63,167 nt of DNA from Akkermansia muciniphila (GTDB lineage: Bacteria; Verrucomicrobiota; Verrucomicrobiia; Limisphaerales; BJHT01). Location: assembly GCA_945861535.1 (NCBI GenBank), contig CAMAUZ010000044.1, positions 1-63,167 of the forward strand, read 5' to 3'. Below, one piece after another: positions 26,510-35,260 of the stretch. The notes beneath the pieces are model-generated. The model saw only the letters and a list, made by a program, of their open reading frames with translations, did no database searches and was not told the DNA's origin. Numbering within the stretch: position 1 is the stretch's first letter; each line of letters opens with the position of its first letter. The position numbers and the translations under genes are program-made.

Positions 26510-26825
26510 CGGGAGGGACCGTGTCGGAGCGGGCGGGAGCGAGAAGATGCCGCGTCCCCGAGCCACGGAGTGGCGGCAGACAACAGCCCACGGTGTGAGC
26601 CGTGGGATGACGACGATAAATGTCCCAGGCCCCGGCAGGGGCGAAAGAACCGTGGGCGAGTCGCGCGGCTTCTGTCGCCCCTACCGGGGCTTGGTTCCGT
26701 TACGCGCGAGGCACCCACGGCTCACGCCGTGGGCTACTCTCTTGCGCTGCTCCGCAGCTAAACAGGGCGAGGAAATCCCTCGGCCCGCAGGCCGCGTTTG
26801 TCTGATGCCGGCCCAATTGCTGAAC
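26510..26825. other. Convergent intergenic region with one inverted element
   Basis: The 316 bp lie between two convergent genes and are mostly the repeat 26583-26737. I see nothing else. Confidence 0.65.
26583..26737. repeat. GTAG inverted element, CCCACGG family
   Basis: The right end on the minus strand is GTAG + CCCACGG-CGTGAG-CCGTGGG, then GCCCCG-GTA-GGGGC. The left end is ACAG + CCCACGG-TGTGAG-CCGTGGG, then GCCCCG-GCA-GGGGC. The left tetranucleotide has lost GTAG. Confidence 0.85.
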
Positions 26826-27641
26826 TCACCGCGTTCGTTTCACCACCACGCCCACAAACCGCCAGCGCGCTTTGAAATCCGCGTGCGACTCGCGGATCAG
26901 GCCGGCCAGCGGATCACCGACCACCACGTCCGTCGCCGTCACCTCCAGCACCGTCACCCAGTGGTCCAGCGTGAAACTGAACTTCACCAGCGCCAGTGTC
27001 AGCCCGGCCGCGCGCAACTCCTCGACATTGCGAAAGGCCCGATATTCCGCCGTCAATCCGTCCGGCCCGTAGTGCTCCGTCAACGCGCGCGCCAGAATGT
27101 CCGGCGGTGTGCCCGTGGCCGTGCTGGTGTGGGCGAGGATGGCCAGTTGCCCTTCCTCGGCGGGCAATCCGAGGCGGCGCAGAGCTGTCACCGCCGAGGC
27201 CGGACCACAGTTGTAGTCGTTGCTCTGAAGGCAGATGCCGTCGCCATCGATCCGGGTTTTGAGGCCCTCGAGATGACGGCGGTTGAAGGCTGGCGCGAGG
27301 AACGGCCAGACCGCGCTGTGCATGACCCCGACGATGATGAAGACACAGACGGCGTTCCGGTCCGGTCGCCGCTGCAGCCGCGACAGCAGCGTGCTCAACA
27401 CCATCGCAATCACGAAGCCGATCACCGCGTATTGATTGCGCCCCATCATCATCCACGACAGCGGCGGCTCGAAGGACAGCGGCGGAAAACGCCGCGCCAA
27501 TCCGTACGAAATCATCAGGCCCAACGGGATGAAATAGCCAGCCAGCCACCACGGTTTCGGGCGGCGCGAGAACCATTGGCCGAGGAAAAATCCAACGGCC
27601 GCCAGCAGCGCCGCAGCGAGGGATTCAAGCCAAGGATTCAT
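26826..27641 (-). CDS. Membrane-anchored C39-type cysteine peptidase
   Basis: A 271-residue protein with three or four N-terminal membrane segments (about residues 5-23, 31-50, 70-88, 98-116) followed by a peptidase C39-like domain. ICLQSNDYNCGPASA places the oxyanion Gln139 and nucleophile Cys145; DHWVTVLEV gives His227 and VGDPLAG gives Asp243, a complete set. C39 peptidases usually form the N-terminus of bacteriocin exporters and cut double-glycine leaders. Here the domain is separate and tethered, and probably faces the periplasm. An ABC-2 transporter gene converges on it, but a shared role is only a guess. Confidence 0.85.
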   Translation of the reverse strand: MNPWLESLAAALLAAVGFFLGQWFSRRPKPWWLAGYFIPLGLMISYGLARRFPPLSFEPPLSWMMMGRNQYAVIGFVIAMVLSTLLSRLQRRPDRNAVCVFIIVGVMHSAVWPFLAPAFNRRHLEGLKTRIDGDGICLQSNDYNCGPASAVTALRRLGLPAEEGQLAILAHTSTATGTPPDILARALTEHYGPDGLTAEYRAFRNVEELRAAGLTLALVKFSFTLDHWVTVLEVTATDVVVGDPLAGLIRESHADFKARWRFVGVVVKRTR

Positions 27642-27976
27642 GCCGGGACGCTGCGCGGAGAACGGCGCGTTTCCAAATCAAAAGCCGAAAGGGCACGAGG
27701 CGCGTCCGGAGGTGTGCGAACGCGGTGGGATTTTGGGACGGGCACTCTCACGCACCGCAACCGGGTAGCGCAGACTTCCAAGTCTGCTGTATCGCGGGTT
27801 TCCAAACCCGCAGGCGGTCCGACCACCGGAAGCGCCTCGGCTTGTCGCGCACGCCCGAAACCCCGCGGCCCCTGCCGATTTGGAAATCGGCGACACAGCA
27901 GGTTTGGAAACCTGCGCTACACGGGGGAATGTGCGGACGCTCCCGTTTGAGCACGGAGGCGGCGCTCCGCTCCCGC
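27642..27976. other. Gene-free 335 bp with a double-hairpin element
   Basis: It lies between the C39 gene start and the end of bioB, both minus strand. Element 27764-27921 fills half of it; the rest shows no clear motif. Confidence 0.6.
27764..27921. repeat. GTAG double-hairpin inverted element with covarying stems
   Basis: The left half is GTAG + C + GCAGACTT-CC-AAGTCTGC, then GGGTTT-CC-AAACCC. The right half on the other strand is GTAG + C + GCAGGTTT-CC-AAACCTGC, then CCGATTT-CC-AAATCGG. Both stems differ between halves by paired changes that keep base pairing. Confidence 0.93.
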
Positions 27977-29068
27977 CTACGCCGTCACCAATTCCGCCGC
28001 GGCAGGCTTGGGCGCGCAGCCGCAGGCCGCTTCGTCCTGATCGCGGAAATCGTGGCTCTCCCAATTCGGGTCGAGGCCGAGGTCCTTGAGCATTTGCAGG
28101 TCCTGCTCGACGGACTGGTTCAACGTCGTGAGATAATTTCCCACCATCAACGCGCTGGCCCCGGCGGTGAAAATCATGCTCTGGAGATCGCGCAGATTCA
28201 CCGTGCGCCCGCCGGCGATCATGATTTCGCGGCGCGGGAGCAGCAGGCGGAAGCACGCGATGGTCTTGAGAATCTCCAGCGGCGGCAGCTTCGGATTGCT
28301 GGCGAAGGGCGTGCCGGGAATGGGATTGAGGATGTTGATCGGGACGACGTTCGCGCCGATGTCGCGCAACGACAGCGCGAGATCGCAGCGGTCCTCGCGT
28401 GTCTCGCCCATGCCGATGATGCCGCCGGAGCAGATTTTGATGCCCGCCTTTTTCAGGTAGCCGATGGTCTCGACGCGGTCCTCGTAGGTGTGCGTGGTGC
28501 AATGTTTCGGGAAAAAGCTCCGCGAACTTTCGAGGTTGTGGCCGTAGCACTCGAGGCCGGCTTCCTTGAGTCGGTCGGCCACCTTCTGGCTCTTGATGAT
28601 GCCGAGCGAGGCGTCGGGCCGGGTCTTGCCGGATTTGGCGAGATCGGCGATGCGGTCGCAGACTTCGTCGAGCATCGGGCCTTCGTTCAGCCCTTTCCAC
28701 GCGGCCACCAAACCCACCGCGGTCACGCCGTGTTGATTGGCCTCGTCGGCCGCCTGCATCACCGGCTCGGGATCGACAAAGCCGTAGCGCGGCGAGCCGG
28801 TCTGGTGAAAAGACGACTGCGCGCAGAAGCTGCAATTCTCGGAGCATCCGCCGGCCTTGGCGTTCACGATGGAGCAAAGGTGAACCTTGTTGCCCTTGAA
28901 GTGCTCGCGAATCCGGTTGGCCCACGCGAGCAAGTCGAAGATGTCCGCGCTCGCCTCCAGATGGAACAGCCACAACGCCTCGTCGCGGTTGATGCTTCCC
29001 CCCGCCAGCACGCGCGCGCCCAAGGCCGCGATGCGCTGGTGATTTGTCTCGTCAAGTGCCGGTGTCAT
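27977..29068 (-). CDS. bioB: Biotin synthase
   Basis: A 363-residue radical SAM enzyme that inserts sulfur into dethiobiotin, the last step of biotin synthesis in the cytoplasm. The [4Fe-4S] motif CSENCSFC has Cys75, Cys79 and Cys82. VHLCSIVNAKAG, YGHNLESS, THTYEDRVETI, GIIGMGE and NPIPGTP are in family order, and GGRTVNLRDLQSMIFTAGA is the C-terminal block. I chose ATG 29068; a longer frame to 29176 has no family match. Other bio genes are absent here, and no BirA or BioR operator palindrome was seen in the 160 bp upstream. The tail CGCAPKPAAAELVTA extends slightly past the usual end. Confidence 0.96.
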   Translation of the reverse strand: MTPALDETNHQRIAALGARVLAGGSINRDEALWLFHLEASADIFDLLAWANRIREHFKGNKVHLCSIVNAKAGGCSENCSFCAQSSFHQTGSPRYGFVDPEPVMQAADEANQHGVTAVGLVAAWKGLNEGPMLDEVCDRIADLAKSGKTRPDASLGIIKSQKVADRLKEAGLECYGHNLESSRSFFPKHCTTHTYEDRVETIGYLKKAGIKICSGGIIGMGETREDRCDLALSLRDIGANVVPINILNPIPGTPFASNPKLPPLEILKTIACFRLLLPRREIMIAGGRTVNLRDLQSMIFTAGASALMVGNYLTTLNQSVEQDLQMLKDLGLDPNWESHDFRDQDEAACGCAPKPAAAELVTA

Positions 29069-29200
29069 GATGGTTGACAGCGTACCGACGGCGGTTTCCG
29101 ACGCAAGCTTTTCGATCCCACTGACTGGAGCGCCGGATGCGGGAGATCCGCCCGTCCGGTTCGGAGGGAGGGACAAGGTTCAAACCCTTGTCACGGGGAT

Positions 29201-29223
29201 TCCGCCTCTTCACGTCGGCGGCG
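29201..29223. repeat. Single arm of the GACGTGAGGAGG repeat family, diverged
   Basis: TTCCGCCTCTTCACGTCGGC matches the right arm of the 13617 element with few changes, but it ends in GGC and not CTAC. It abuts the end of the FAD oxidoreductase gene at 29230. Confidence 0.6.
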
Positions 29224-29229
29224 GCGGGG

Positions 29230-31338
29230 TCAGGGGACGGGGAGGAGGTGGAGGCCGTCGATGACGACGTGGCCGGTGGTGTTGGCGTTGGAGAGGGTGA
29301 CGGTGAGGGTTTTGCCGCGGGCGAGGGTGTAGGTGCCGAGGGTGTGGGCGCCGGCGGGGGCGGTGAGGCGTTGGTTAAGGAAGAGGTTTTTTGGGGCTTC
29401 GCCGGCGAGGGTGAGGGTGACGGGGACTTTGGAGGCGCGGTTGGCGGCGGGCGGCGCGTAGAGGATGATTTCGTAGCGGCCGGCGGCGGGGATGTCGGGG
29501 GTAAAGGTAATGGTGCATTGCCCTTTGTTGGCGTCGCCGTCGTGGAGGTAGCCGGAGCCGACTTTCCAGAGGACGGAACTGGATTCAGACCACTCGCCGG
29601 TTTTGGTGGCGTCCTTGTCGTCGAGGGCGACGCCTTTGAGGGATTTGGGATCGACGAAGACGCCAGTGGGGCTGGTGATGCCGGGGCCTTTCCATTCGAG
29701 GATTTGTTTGTCCGCGAGCAGGCGGGCGCGGAGTTTTTCGTAGTTCACTTTTTGCACCGGAACATTGTCGTCGATGGCGAGGGCGGCGGCGGTGGCGGCG
29801 GATTGGGCGAGGATCATGAAGACGGGTTCCATGCGGATGGAGCCGTAGGCGATGTGCGAGGCGGCGAGGCAGACGGGGACGAAGAGGTTGTCGCATTCGG
29901 CGGCCTTGGGGATGAGGGCGCGGTAGGCGATGGGATAGGGTTTGGAGGGGGCGACCTGGACGTCGCCTTCGTTTTCGACGCGGCCGTTTTTCACGATGCG
30001 CTGGCAGTTGTGGGAATCCATGTTGTAGGCGGCGAGGCCGACGGAATCGGTGATGACTTCGACGCCGCGGCAGTTTTTCTCGGTCATCACATAGTCGCTG
30101 ATGAGGCGGCGGGCTTCGCGGACGTACATCTGGTTGGGCCAGCCGGCGGTGTCGGTGAATTCGTCCTTGGCCGGTCCCCATTGTTTCATTTCGTCGCGGA
30201 GGTGTTCGGGCACGCGGGGGCTGGTGGCCATGTAGGTGATGAAGCCGCGGATGTAATCCTCGTGCTCGCGGGCGATGCGGTCGCGCGTGGCGTAGTCGGC
30301 TTCGGGATAGGTGTAATTGGCGCCGATGAAGTCGGTGGAGAAACCGCCGTTGTTGTTGATGTCGGTCTTGTGGTTGGGCATCCAGATGGGGTTCCAGAAC
30401 TGGCCGAGGGTGGTCTTTTGTTTCGCGGCGGTGAGGGCGTCGAAGTAGCGGCCGAGGAGTTCGAAGCGCGCGGGGTCGTAGTTGGCGGGCGGGGTGACGG
30501 GGAGGCGGTTGGCGGGGTCGGTGGTGAAGCACAGGCGGTAGTTGTAGGCCTGCACGGAACGGTCGCCGTCGCCGGGTTTGCCGCCGTCGCCGGGTTGGAT
30601 GAAGGGGAGGAGGCCGCTGGTGGGGTCGCCGGTGCGGACGTCGGGATCGACGGCGACGCGGAACTGGTGGTGCGGGGTTTGGGCGCGGATGCCGTTGAGG
30701 GTTTCGCCGTAAGTGGCGTTGGCCTCGCGTCCGACGTGGTAGGCGACGCCGGCTTTGGCCATGAGGTCGCCTTCGTAGGTGGCGTCGATGAACATTTTGG
30801 CGCGGAAGACGGTGCCGTTTTCCATGGTGATCTCGGTGATGCGGGGGCCGGTTTTTTTCACGGAGGCGAGGCGTTGCAGCGTGTGGACGGGGACTTTGGC
30901 TTCGCGCAGGAGGTCTTGGAAAATGGCGAGGGCGACCTTGGGTTCAAAGGTCCACATGGTGGCGTCGGGGCCGTCGAGGGAGCTGGCGCCGGCCTGGCCG
31001 CCGCGGCGTTTGCCGAAGTAATCGGGGGCGGTCTCGAGTGTCCACGAGGCGGGCTTCGCATAGTGCTGGGCGATGCGGTGGTAGAACTCGCGGGAGAGGC
31101 CGCCGACGGCGGCTTTGTTGCCGATGTCGGTCGCGCCGAGGCCACCGGTGGTGAGGCCGCCGAGGTATTTGCCGGGTTCAGCAAGGACGACGGTTTTGCC
31201 CATGCGGCTGGCGTGGACGGCGGCGGCGATACCCGCAGAGGTGCCGCCGAAGACGCAGAGGTCGGCGTCGATGATGGCGGCGGGCAGGGGGCGAGCCGTG
31301 AGCAGGAGGGCGAGGAGCAGGGGGGGGCGGAGTTTCAT
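29230..31338 (-). CDS. Exported FAD-dependent oxidoreductase with golvesin-like C-terminal domain
   Basis: A 702-residue protein with a signal peptide (residues 1-21, ARPLPAA). ADLCVFGGTSAGIAAAVHASRMGK carries the dinucleotide motif GGTSAG at 31-36, as in the FAD-dependent oxidoreductase family PF12831, and KMFIDATYEGDLMAKAGV and GSIRMEPVFMILAQSAA are typical blocks. Residues about 580-702 (GSGYLHDGDANKGQ ... AGRYEIILYAPP ... GHVVIDGLHLLPV) match the golvesin C-terminal-like beta-sandwich. Such proteins are abundant in PVC polysaccharide regulons; the substrate is unknown. Its start lies downstream of the glutathione peroxidase gene, on the same strand, with an inverted repeat in the 137-bp gap. 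Confidence 0.88.
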   Translation of the reverse strand: MKLRPPLLLALLLTARPLPAAIIDADLCVFGGTSAGIAAAVHASRMGKTVVLAEPGKYLGGLTTGGLGATDIGNKAAVGGLSREFYHRIAQHYAKPASWTLETAPDYFGKRRGGQAGASSLDGPDATMWTFEPKVALAIFQDLLREAKVPVHTLQRLASVKKTGPRITEITMENGTVFRAKMFIDATYEGDLMAKAGVAYHVGREANATYGETLNGIRAQTPHHQFRVAVDPDVRTGDPTSGLLPFIQPGDGGKPGDGDRSVQAYNYRLCFTTDPANRLPVTPPANYDPARFELLGRYFDALTAAKQKTTLGQFWNPIWMPNHKTDINNNGGFSTDFIGANYTYPEADYATRDRIAREHEDYIRGFITYMATSPRVPEHLRDEMKQWGPAKDEFTDTAGWPNQMYVREARRLISDYVMTEKNCRGVEVITDSVGLAAYNMDSHNCQRIVKNGRVENEGDVQVAPSKPYPIAYRALIPKAAECDNLFVPVCLAASHIAYGSIRMEPVFMILAQSAATAAALAIDDNVPVQKVNYEKLRARLLADKQILEWKGPGITSPTGVFVDPKSLKGVALDDKDATKTGEWSESSSVLWKVGSGYLHDGDANKGQCTITFTPDIPAAGRYEIILYAPPAANRASKVPVTLTLAGEAPKNLFLNQRLTAPAGAHTLGTYTLARGKTLTVTLSNANTTGHVVIDGLHLLPVP

Positions 31339-31369
31339 GGGAGGGGAATTTTCAGGATCGGAGGGAAGG

Positions 31370-31468
31370 GGAATTGGCAGGGGAATTTGGGGCAGGGGAA
31401 TTTTTGGGAAGGAATGTTTTTTCTCATCCGTTTGTACCCATTCCCTTGCCCCAAATTACCCTGCCAAA
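31370..31468. repeat. Inverted cluster of ATTCCCTTGCC-type repeats
   Basis: GGCAGGGGAATTTGG twice on the left faces ATTCCCTTGCCCC and AATTACCCTGCC on the right. It fills the gap between two minus-strand genes; further GGGGAATT copies reach to within 8 bp of the oxidoreductase start codon. Confidence 0.75.
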
Positions 31469-31475
31469 TATCGGG

Positions 31476-32030
31476 TCAGGGTTTTTTGGCGAGGGCTGAT
31501 TCGAGGGCTTTGAGGAGGTCGGTGTCGTCGGGTTCGACGGAGGTGTCGAAGCGTTTGAGGAGCTTGCCGTCGCGACCAACGAGGAACTTGGCGAAGTTCC
31601 AGCCGACGTCGCCGGGGAGCGGGGACGCGGGGCCGGTGAGGGCGGTGAAGACGGGGTTTTGTTCGGGGCCGGGCTTGACCTGGCTCTTGGCGAAGAGGGG
31701 GAAGGTGACGTTGTAAGTGGCGGTGCAGAATTTTTTGATCGCGGCGTTGTCGGCGGGTTCTTGTTCACCGAAGTCGTTGGAGGGAAATCCGAGGACGGCG
31801 AAACCGCGGGTGCCGAATTTTTTGTGGAGGGCTTCAAGGCCGGCGTATTGCGGGGTGGAGCCGCATTGGGAGGCGGTGTTGACGATGAGAAGGACTTTGC
31901 CGGCGTAGGGTTTGAGGGTGGTGGCTTTGCCGGCGATGTCTTTGACCGGGGCGTCGAGGAGGGACTTGTCGGCGGCGTGGAGCGTGGGGAGGGCGAGGGT
32001 GAGCGCGAGGGTGAGGAGAGTGAGTTTCAT
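31476..32030 (-). CDS. Exported glutathione-peroxidase-family protein
   Basis: A 184-residue thioredoxin-fold peroxidase with a signal peptide (residues 1-19, PTLHA), so it acts in the periplasm. NTASQCGSTPQY holds the peroxidatic Cys56; GFPSNDFGEQE gives Gln90; DVGWNFAKFLV gives Trp144 and Asn145, completing the Cys-Gln-Trp-Asn set. No selenocysteine codon is used. Bacterial members usually take electrons from thioredoxin rather than glutathione and reduce hydrogen peroxide or lipid peroxides. Its neighbour downstream is an exported FAD oxidoreductase, a possible source of peroxide. A defence role against that peroxide is inference. Confidence 0.92.
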   Translation of the reverse strand: MKLTLLTLALTLALPTLHAADKSLLDAPVKDIAGKATTLKPYAGKVLLIVNTASQCGSTPQYAGLEALHKKFGTRGFAVLGFPSNDFGEQEPADNAAIKKFCTATYNVTFPLFAKSQVKPGPEQNPVFTALTGPASPLPGDVGWNFAKFLVGRDGKLLKRFDTSVEPDDTDLLKALESALAKKP

Positions 32031-32467
32031 GAGGTGATTGGGGTTGGTGTTGGTGTGTGAAGTGGGACGGATGGGTTGCGAGGACTCAGGCCATTTCGAC
32101 GCCGCGCAGCGGGGCGTCATGGGCGTGGGGTTGGTTGCGAGCGCTGATTATCGGCAAACATTGCGTGGGAGCGAAAGTAGGGCGGGGCCGGCGAGGTGGC
32201 GAATCAAAAACCCGGTGCGGGTGACTGCGGGGAAACGCGGATCGGATGCCAGTCGGGTTACACCCCATGGCCCGGGCGATGGGGGGGACGTAGGTTGCGG
32301 AAGAGTTGAAACCGTAGCGGTGTAACTGAGACGCGGTGGCGCAAAGCCGGCTGGCACCCGCTGCCATCGCTTCCGGGAACGGAGTCGGTACTAAGTAGAA
32401 CTCCGTAAATTGGGCTGAATTCTTGACGGTACGGCGGGTGCCCGGTCTGCTACGCCGGCGGAAAGAT
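32031..32467. other. Long leader without repeats; possible structured RNA
   Basis: One of few long gaps here without an inverted repeat. Between 32283 and 32395 several short stems can form, around GGCGCAAAGCCGG, TGGCA ... TGCCA and CCGGGAACGG. GAAACCG ... CGGTGGCGCAAAGCC recalls the core of c-di-GMP-I riboswitches, but the exact conserved bases (GGCAAACC, ACGCAAAG) are not kept. It precedes the sugar dehydrogenase gene. I do not call a riboswitch. Confidence 0.2.
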
Positions 32468-35182
32468 ATGTATATGACGTTGTTTATGGGTTCGGGAATG
32501 CGGTGGTGGCAGGGAAACGGTGGAGGGAAAATTTCACTGCGTTGGGGTGCGGTAGCCGTTTTGACATGGCTGGCGCTGGCCGCGGTTACGGGGCTGCGAG
32601 CGCAGACGCTGCTGCCCGCGGGCTTTTCCGAAACCGAGGTGGTGGCGCCGGGCGGTCTGATTCGACCAGTGGCGATGGAGTTCGCGCCGGACGGGCGGCT
32701 GTTTGTGTGCGAACAGGGCGGGCGGGTGCGGATCGTGAAGGATGGGATCTTGCTGGCGCAGCCTTTCGCGACCGTTGCCGCCGATCTGCGGAACGAGCGC
32801 GGATTGCTGGGCATTACCTTCGATCCGGGATTTGCGCAGAATGGCTGGGTTTATCTTTTTTACACCGTCCCTACGCCGCAGCCGCACAATCGCATCAGTC
32901 GCGTGACGGCCGCGGGCGACGTGGCGGTGCCGGGAAGCGAGCAGGTGATTTTTGAGCTGCCGGCGCTGGGCGGGGCGGCGATTCACAACGGCGGTGCCAT
33001 TCATGTCGATGCCGAGGGCAAGCTGTTTGTCGCGGTCGGCGATAATTCGGTTTCGACCAATGCGCAGTGGTTGGGAAGTCTGAATGGAAAAGTGCTGCGG
33101 TTGAATCTGGACGGGACGATTCCCGAGAGCAATCCGTTCTATGCGACGACGACGGGACAGTCGCAGGCGATCTGGGCGCTGGGATTGCGGAATCCATTTA
33201 CGTTTACGTTTCAACGGACGTCGGGGCGGATGTTCATCAACGATGTGGGCGAAGGGCGGTGGGAGGAAATCAACACGGGCGTGGCCGGGGCGAACTACGG
33301 CTGGCCGCTGGTGCAAGGGCCGGAAGATACCAACCGGTTCGTCGCGCCGACGCATGCGTATCCGCGACCGTCCACGCCGGGGGCCAGCCTGGCGATCACG
33401 GGGGGCGCGTTTTACGAGCCGGCGGTGGCGAATTTCCCCGCGGAGTTTTCGGGGCGCTATTTTTTCCTCGATGGCGGGCAGCAATGGATCCGGGTGCTGG
33501 ATCCGGCAACGGGCGGGGTGACGGAGTTCGCGACGCGGCTGGGAGCGGGCGCGGGGGAGATGCCGCTCGGGCTGACGGTGGGTGACGACGGGGCGTTGTA
33601 TTACGCGAACAACCGCACGGGGTCGCTGCTGCGGATACGGTTCAACGGACAGGCGGCCCCGCAACTGGGCACTCAGCCGCGCGATCAATTGGTCACGGAA
33701 GGCCGCACGGCGGAGTTTGCCGTCACGGCGTACGGGGCGGGGCCGCTGGTTTATGTCTGGGAATGGGATGTGAATGGCGACGGGATTTTTGGAGGAATGC
33801 TCGATGGCAACGCCGCGGTGGTGCGCCTGCCGGCGGTGACCCCGGCGCAGAACAATCTGCGGCTGCGGTGCCGGGTGCGGAATGATTACGGCGAGGTAAT
33901 CAGCGCGGTGGCGACGTTGCGCGTGACGAGCAACCGGCCGCCGGTGGTCGTGATCAACAACCCCGCCGGCGGGCTGACCTATCGCGCAGGGCAGGCCATC
34001 ACCTTCGGCGGCGGAGCGACGGACAGCACCGACGGCATCCTGCCGGCGCGCGCGCTGACGTGGTGGGTGGATTTTCATCATCACGACCATTTGCATCCGT
34101 TTATCGCGCCGCTGAGTGGTGTGAGCGGTGGCAGTTTTGTGGTGCCGCAGACGGGCGAAGTCAGCGCGGACGTCTGGTATCGGATTCATCTGCGGGCGGT
34201 GGATGGCGGCGGGCAGGGCGCGGAAGTGACGCGCGATGTCCTGCCGCAGAAAAGTGTGGTGACGTTGGCGACCCAACCGACGGGGCTGCGACTGACGCTG
34301 GATGGTTCGCCGGTAAGCGCGCCGTATGCGTTTACCGGGGTGGTGGGAATGTTGCGGAGCGTCGGCGCGGCGGGGCAGACGAGCGGCGGCGTGGGATATG
34401 ATTTTGCGGGCTGGTCGGACGGGGGCGCGGCGACGCACACGGTGACGACGCCGGCGGCGAACACGACGTACACGGCAAGGTTTGTCCCGCGGCTGGCGGC
34501 CCGCGATGCGGCGGCGTTTGCGCTGCAAACGGTGCCCGCGGTGATGGCCCCGGGGCAGAGCTACTTCGTGACCGTGGCCTTTACGAACACCGGAACCACG
34601 GTCTGGACCGAAGGCGCACTCTATCGGTTGGGGGCGGTCAATCCGGTGGATAATACGACGTGGGGAGTGAACCGGGCGCTATTGCCGGGGCCGGTCAATC
34701 CCGGGCAGGTCGCCACGTTCCGCTTTCCGGTGCGGACACCGGCGGCGGCGGGGACTTACAATTTCCAGTGGCAGGTGCTGCGCGAAGGCGCGGCGATGGT
34801 CGGGACGCCGTCACCCAACCGGCGGATCGCGGTGGCGGCGGTCCAGCGGGACGCGCGGTTCGTCAGCCAGACGGTGCCGGCGAGGATGGTCAGGGGGGCG
34901 ACGTACCGGGTGAAGGTGCAGTTTGCCAACGTGGGCTGGCAAACGTGGCGCGCGGTGGACTCCGTGCGGTTGGGCGTGCAGATGCCCATGGACAATCGCA
35001 ATTGGGGCGTCTGGCGCGCGGTGCTGACCACGGACGTGCCAACGGGCGGTGTGGCGACGTTTGAGTTCGATGTCCGCGCCCCCGCGACGGCTGGAAATTA
35101 CGCGTTCAGTTGGCAGATGTTGCAGGAGGGGATCGCGATGATCGGCACGCGGTCGCCGGTGGTCAACGTGACCGTGCAGTAG
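32468..35182 (+). CDS. Exported PQQ-type sugar dehydrogenase with Ig-like and NBR1-like domains
   Basis: A 904-residue protein; ATG 32468 has GAAAGA just upstream. An atypical long signal peptide ends near residue 45 (LRAQTLLP). Residues about 50-385 are a six-blade propeller of the soluble aldose/glucose dehydrogenase type: RPVAMEFAPDGRLFVCEQGGRVRIV, NERGLLGITFDPGF, AIHNGGAIHVD, GLRNPFTFTF and GANYGWPLVQG. These enzymes oxidise sugars with PQQ outside the cytoplasm. After it come an Ig-like domain (about 395-475), a further beta region with an HHHDHLHP patch, and two tandem NBR1-Ig-like domains (about 675-790 and 795-904). The long binding-type tail is unusual and suggests glycan or surface attachment. 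Confidence 0.88.
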   Translation: MYMTLFMGSGMRWWQGNGGGKISLRWGAVAVLTWLALAAVTGLRAQTLLPAGFSETEVVAPGGLIRPVAMEFAPDGRLFVCEQGGRVRIVKDGILLAQPFATVAADLRNERGLLGITFDPGFAQNGWVYLFYTVPTPQPHNRISRVTAAGDVAVPGSEQVIFELPALGGAAIHNGGAIHVDAEGKLFVAVGDNSVSTNAQWLGSLNGKVLRLNLDGTIPESNPFYATTTGQSQAIWALGLRNPFTFTFQRTSGRMFINDVGEGRWEEINTGVAGANYGWPLVQGPEDTNRFVAPTHAYPRPSTPGASLAITGGAFYEPAVANFPAEFSGRYFFLDGGQQWIRVLDPATGGVTEFATRLGAGAGEMPLGLTVGDDGALYYANNRTGSLLRIRFNGQAAPQLGTQPRDQLVTEGRTAEFAVTAYGAGPLVYVWEWDVNGDGIFGGMLDGNAAVVRLPAVTPAQNNLRLRCRVRNDYGEVISAVATLRVTSNRPPVVVINNPAGGLTYRAGQAITFGGGATDSTDGILPARALTWWVDFHHHDHLHPFIAPLSGVSGGSFVVPQTGEVSADVWYRIHLRAVDGGGQGAEVTRDVLPQKSVVTLATQPTGLRLTLDGSPVSAPYAFTGVVGMLRSVGAAGQTSGGVGYDFAGWSDGGAATHTVTTPAANTTYTARFVPRLAARDAAAFALQTVPAVMAPGQSYFVTVAFTNTGTTVWTEGALYRLGAVNPVDNTTWGVNRALLPGPVNPGQVATFRFPVRTPAAAGTYNFQWQVLREGAAMVGTPSPNRRIAVAAVQRDARFVSQTVPARMVRGATYRVKVQFANVGWQTWRAVDSVRLGVQMPMDNRNWGVWRAVLTTDVPTGGVATFEFDVRAPATAGNYAFSWQMLQEGIAMIGTRSPVVNVTVQ

Positions 35183-35260
35183 TGTCAGTGTCAGCGCACG
35201 CCTCCGATTGGCCCCGCAGGCCCTGACCGCCAGCGCTGATCACGGATCACGAGTCACGGA

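Noticed and set aside
29137-31716. An 859-residue plus-strand open frame
   Set aside because: It is antisense to the FAD oxidoreductase and dominated by Gly/Val/Glu; the minus-strand frame has a signal peptide and family motifs.
32283-32395. c-di-GMP-I riboswitch
   Set aside because: GGCAAACC and ACGCAAAG, which bind ligand and tetraloop, are not preserved; kept only as a candidate structured leader.
32534-34528. A 664-residue minus-strand open frame
   Set aside because: It is Arg/Pro-rich and antisense to the sugar dehydrogenase gene.
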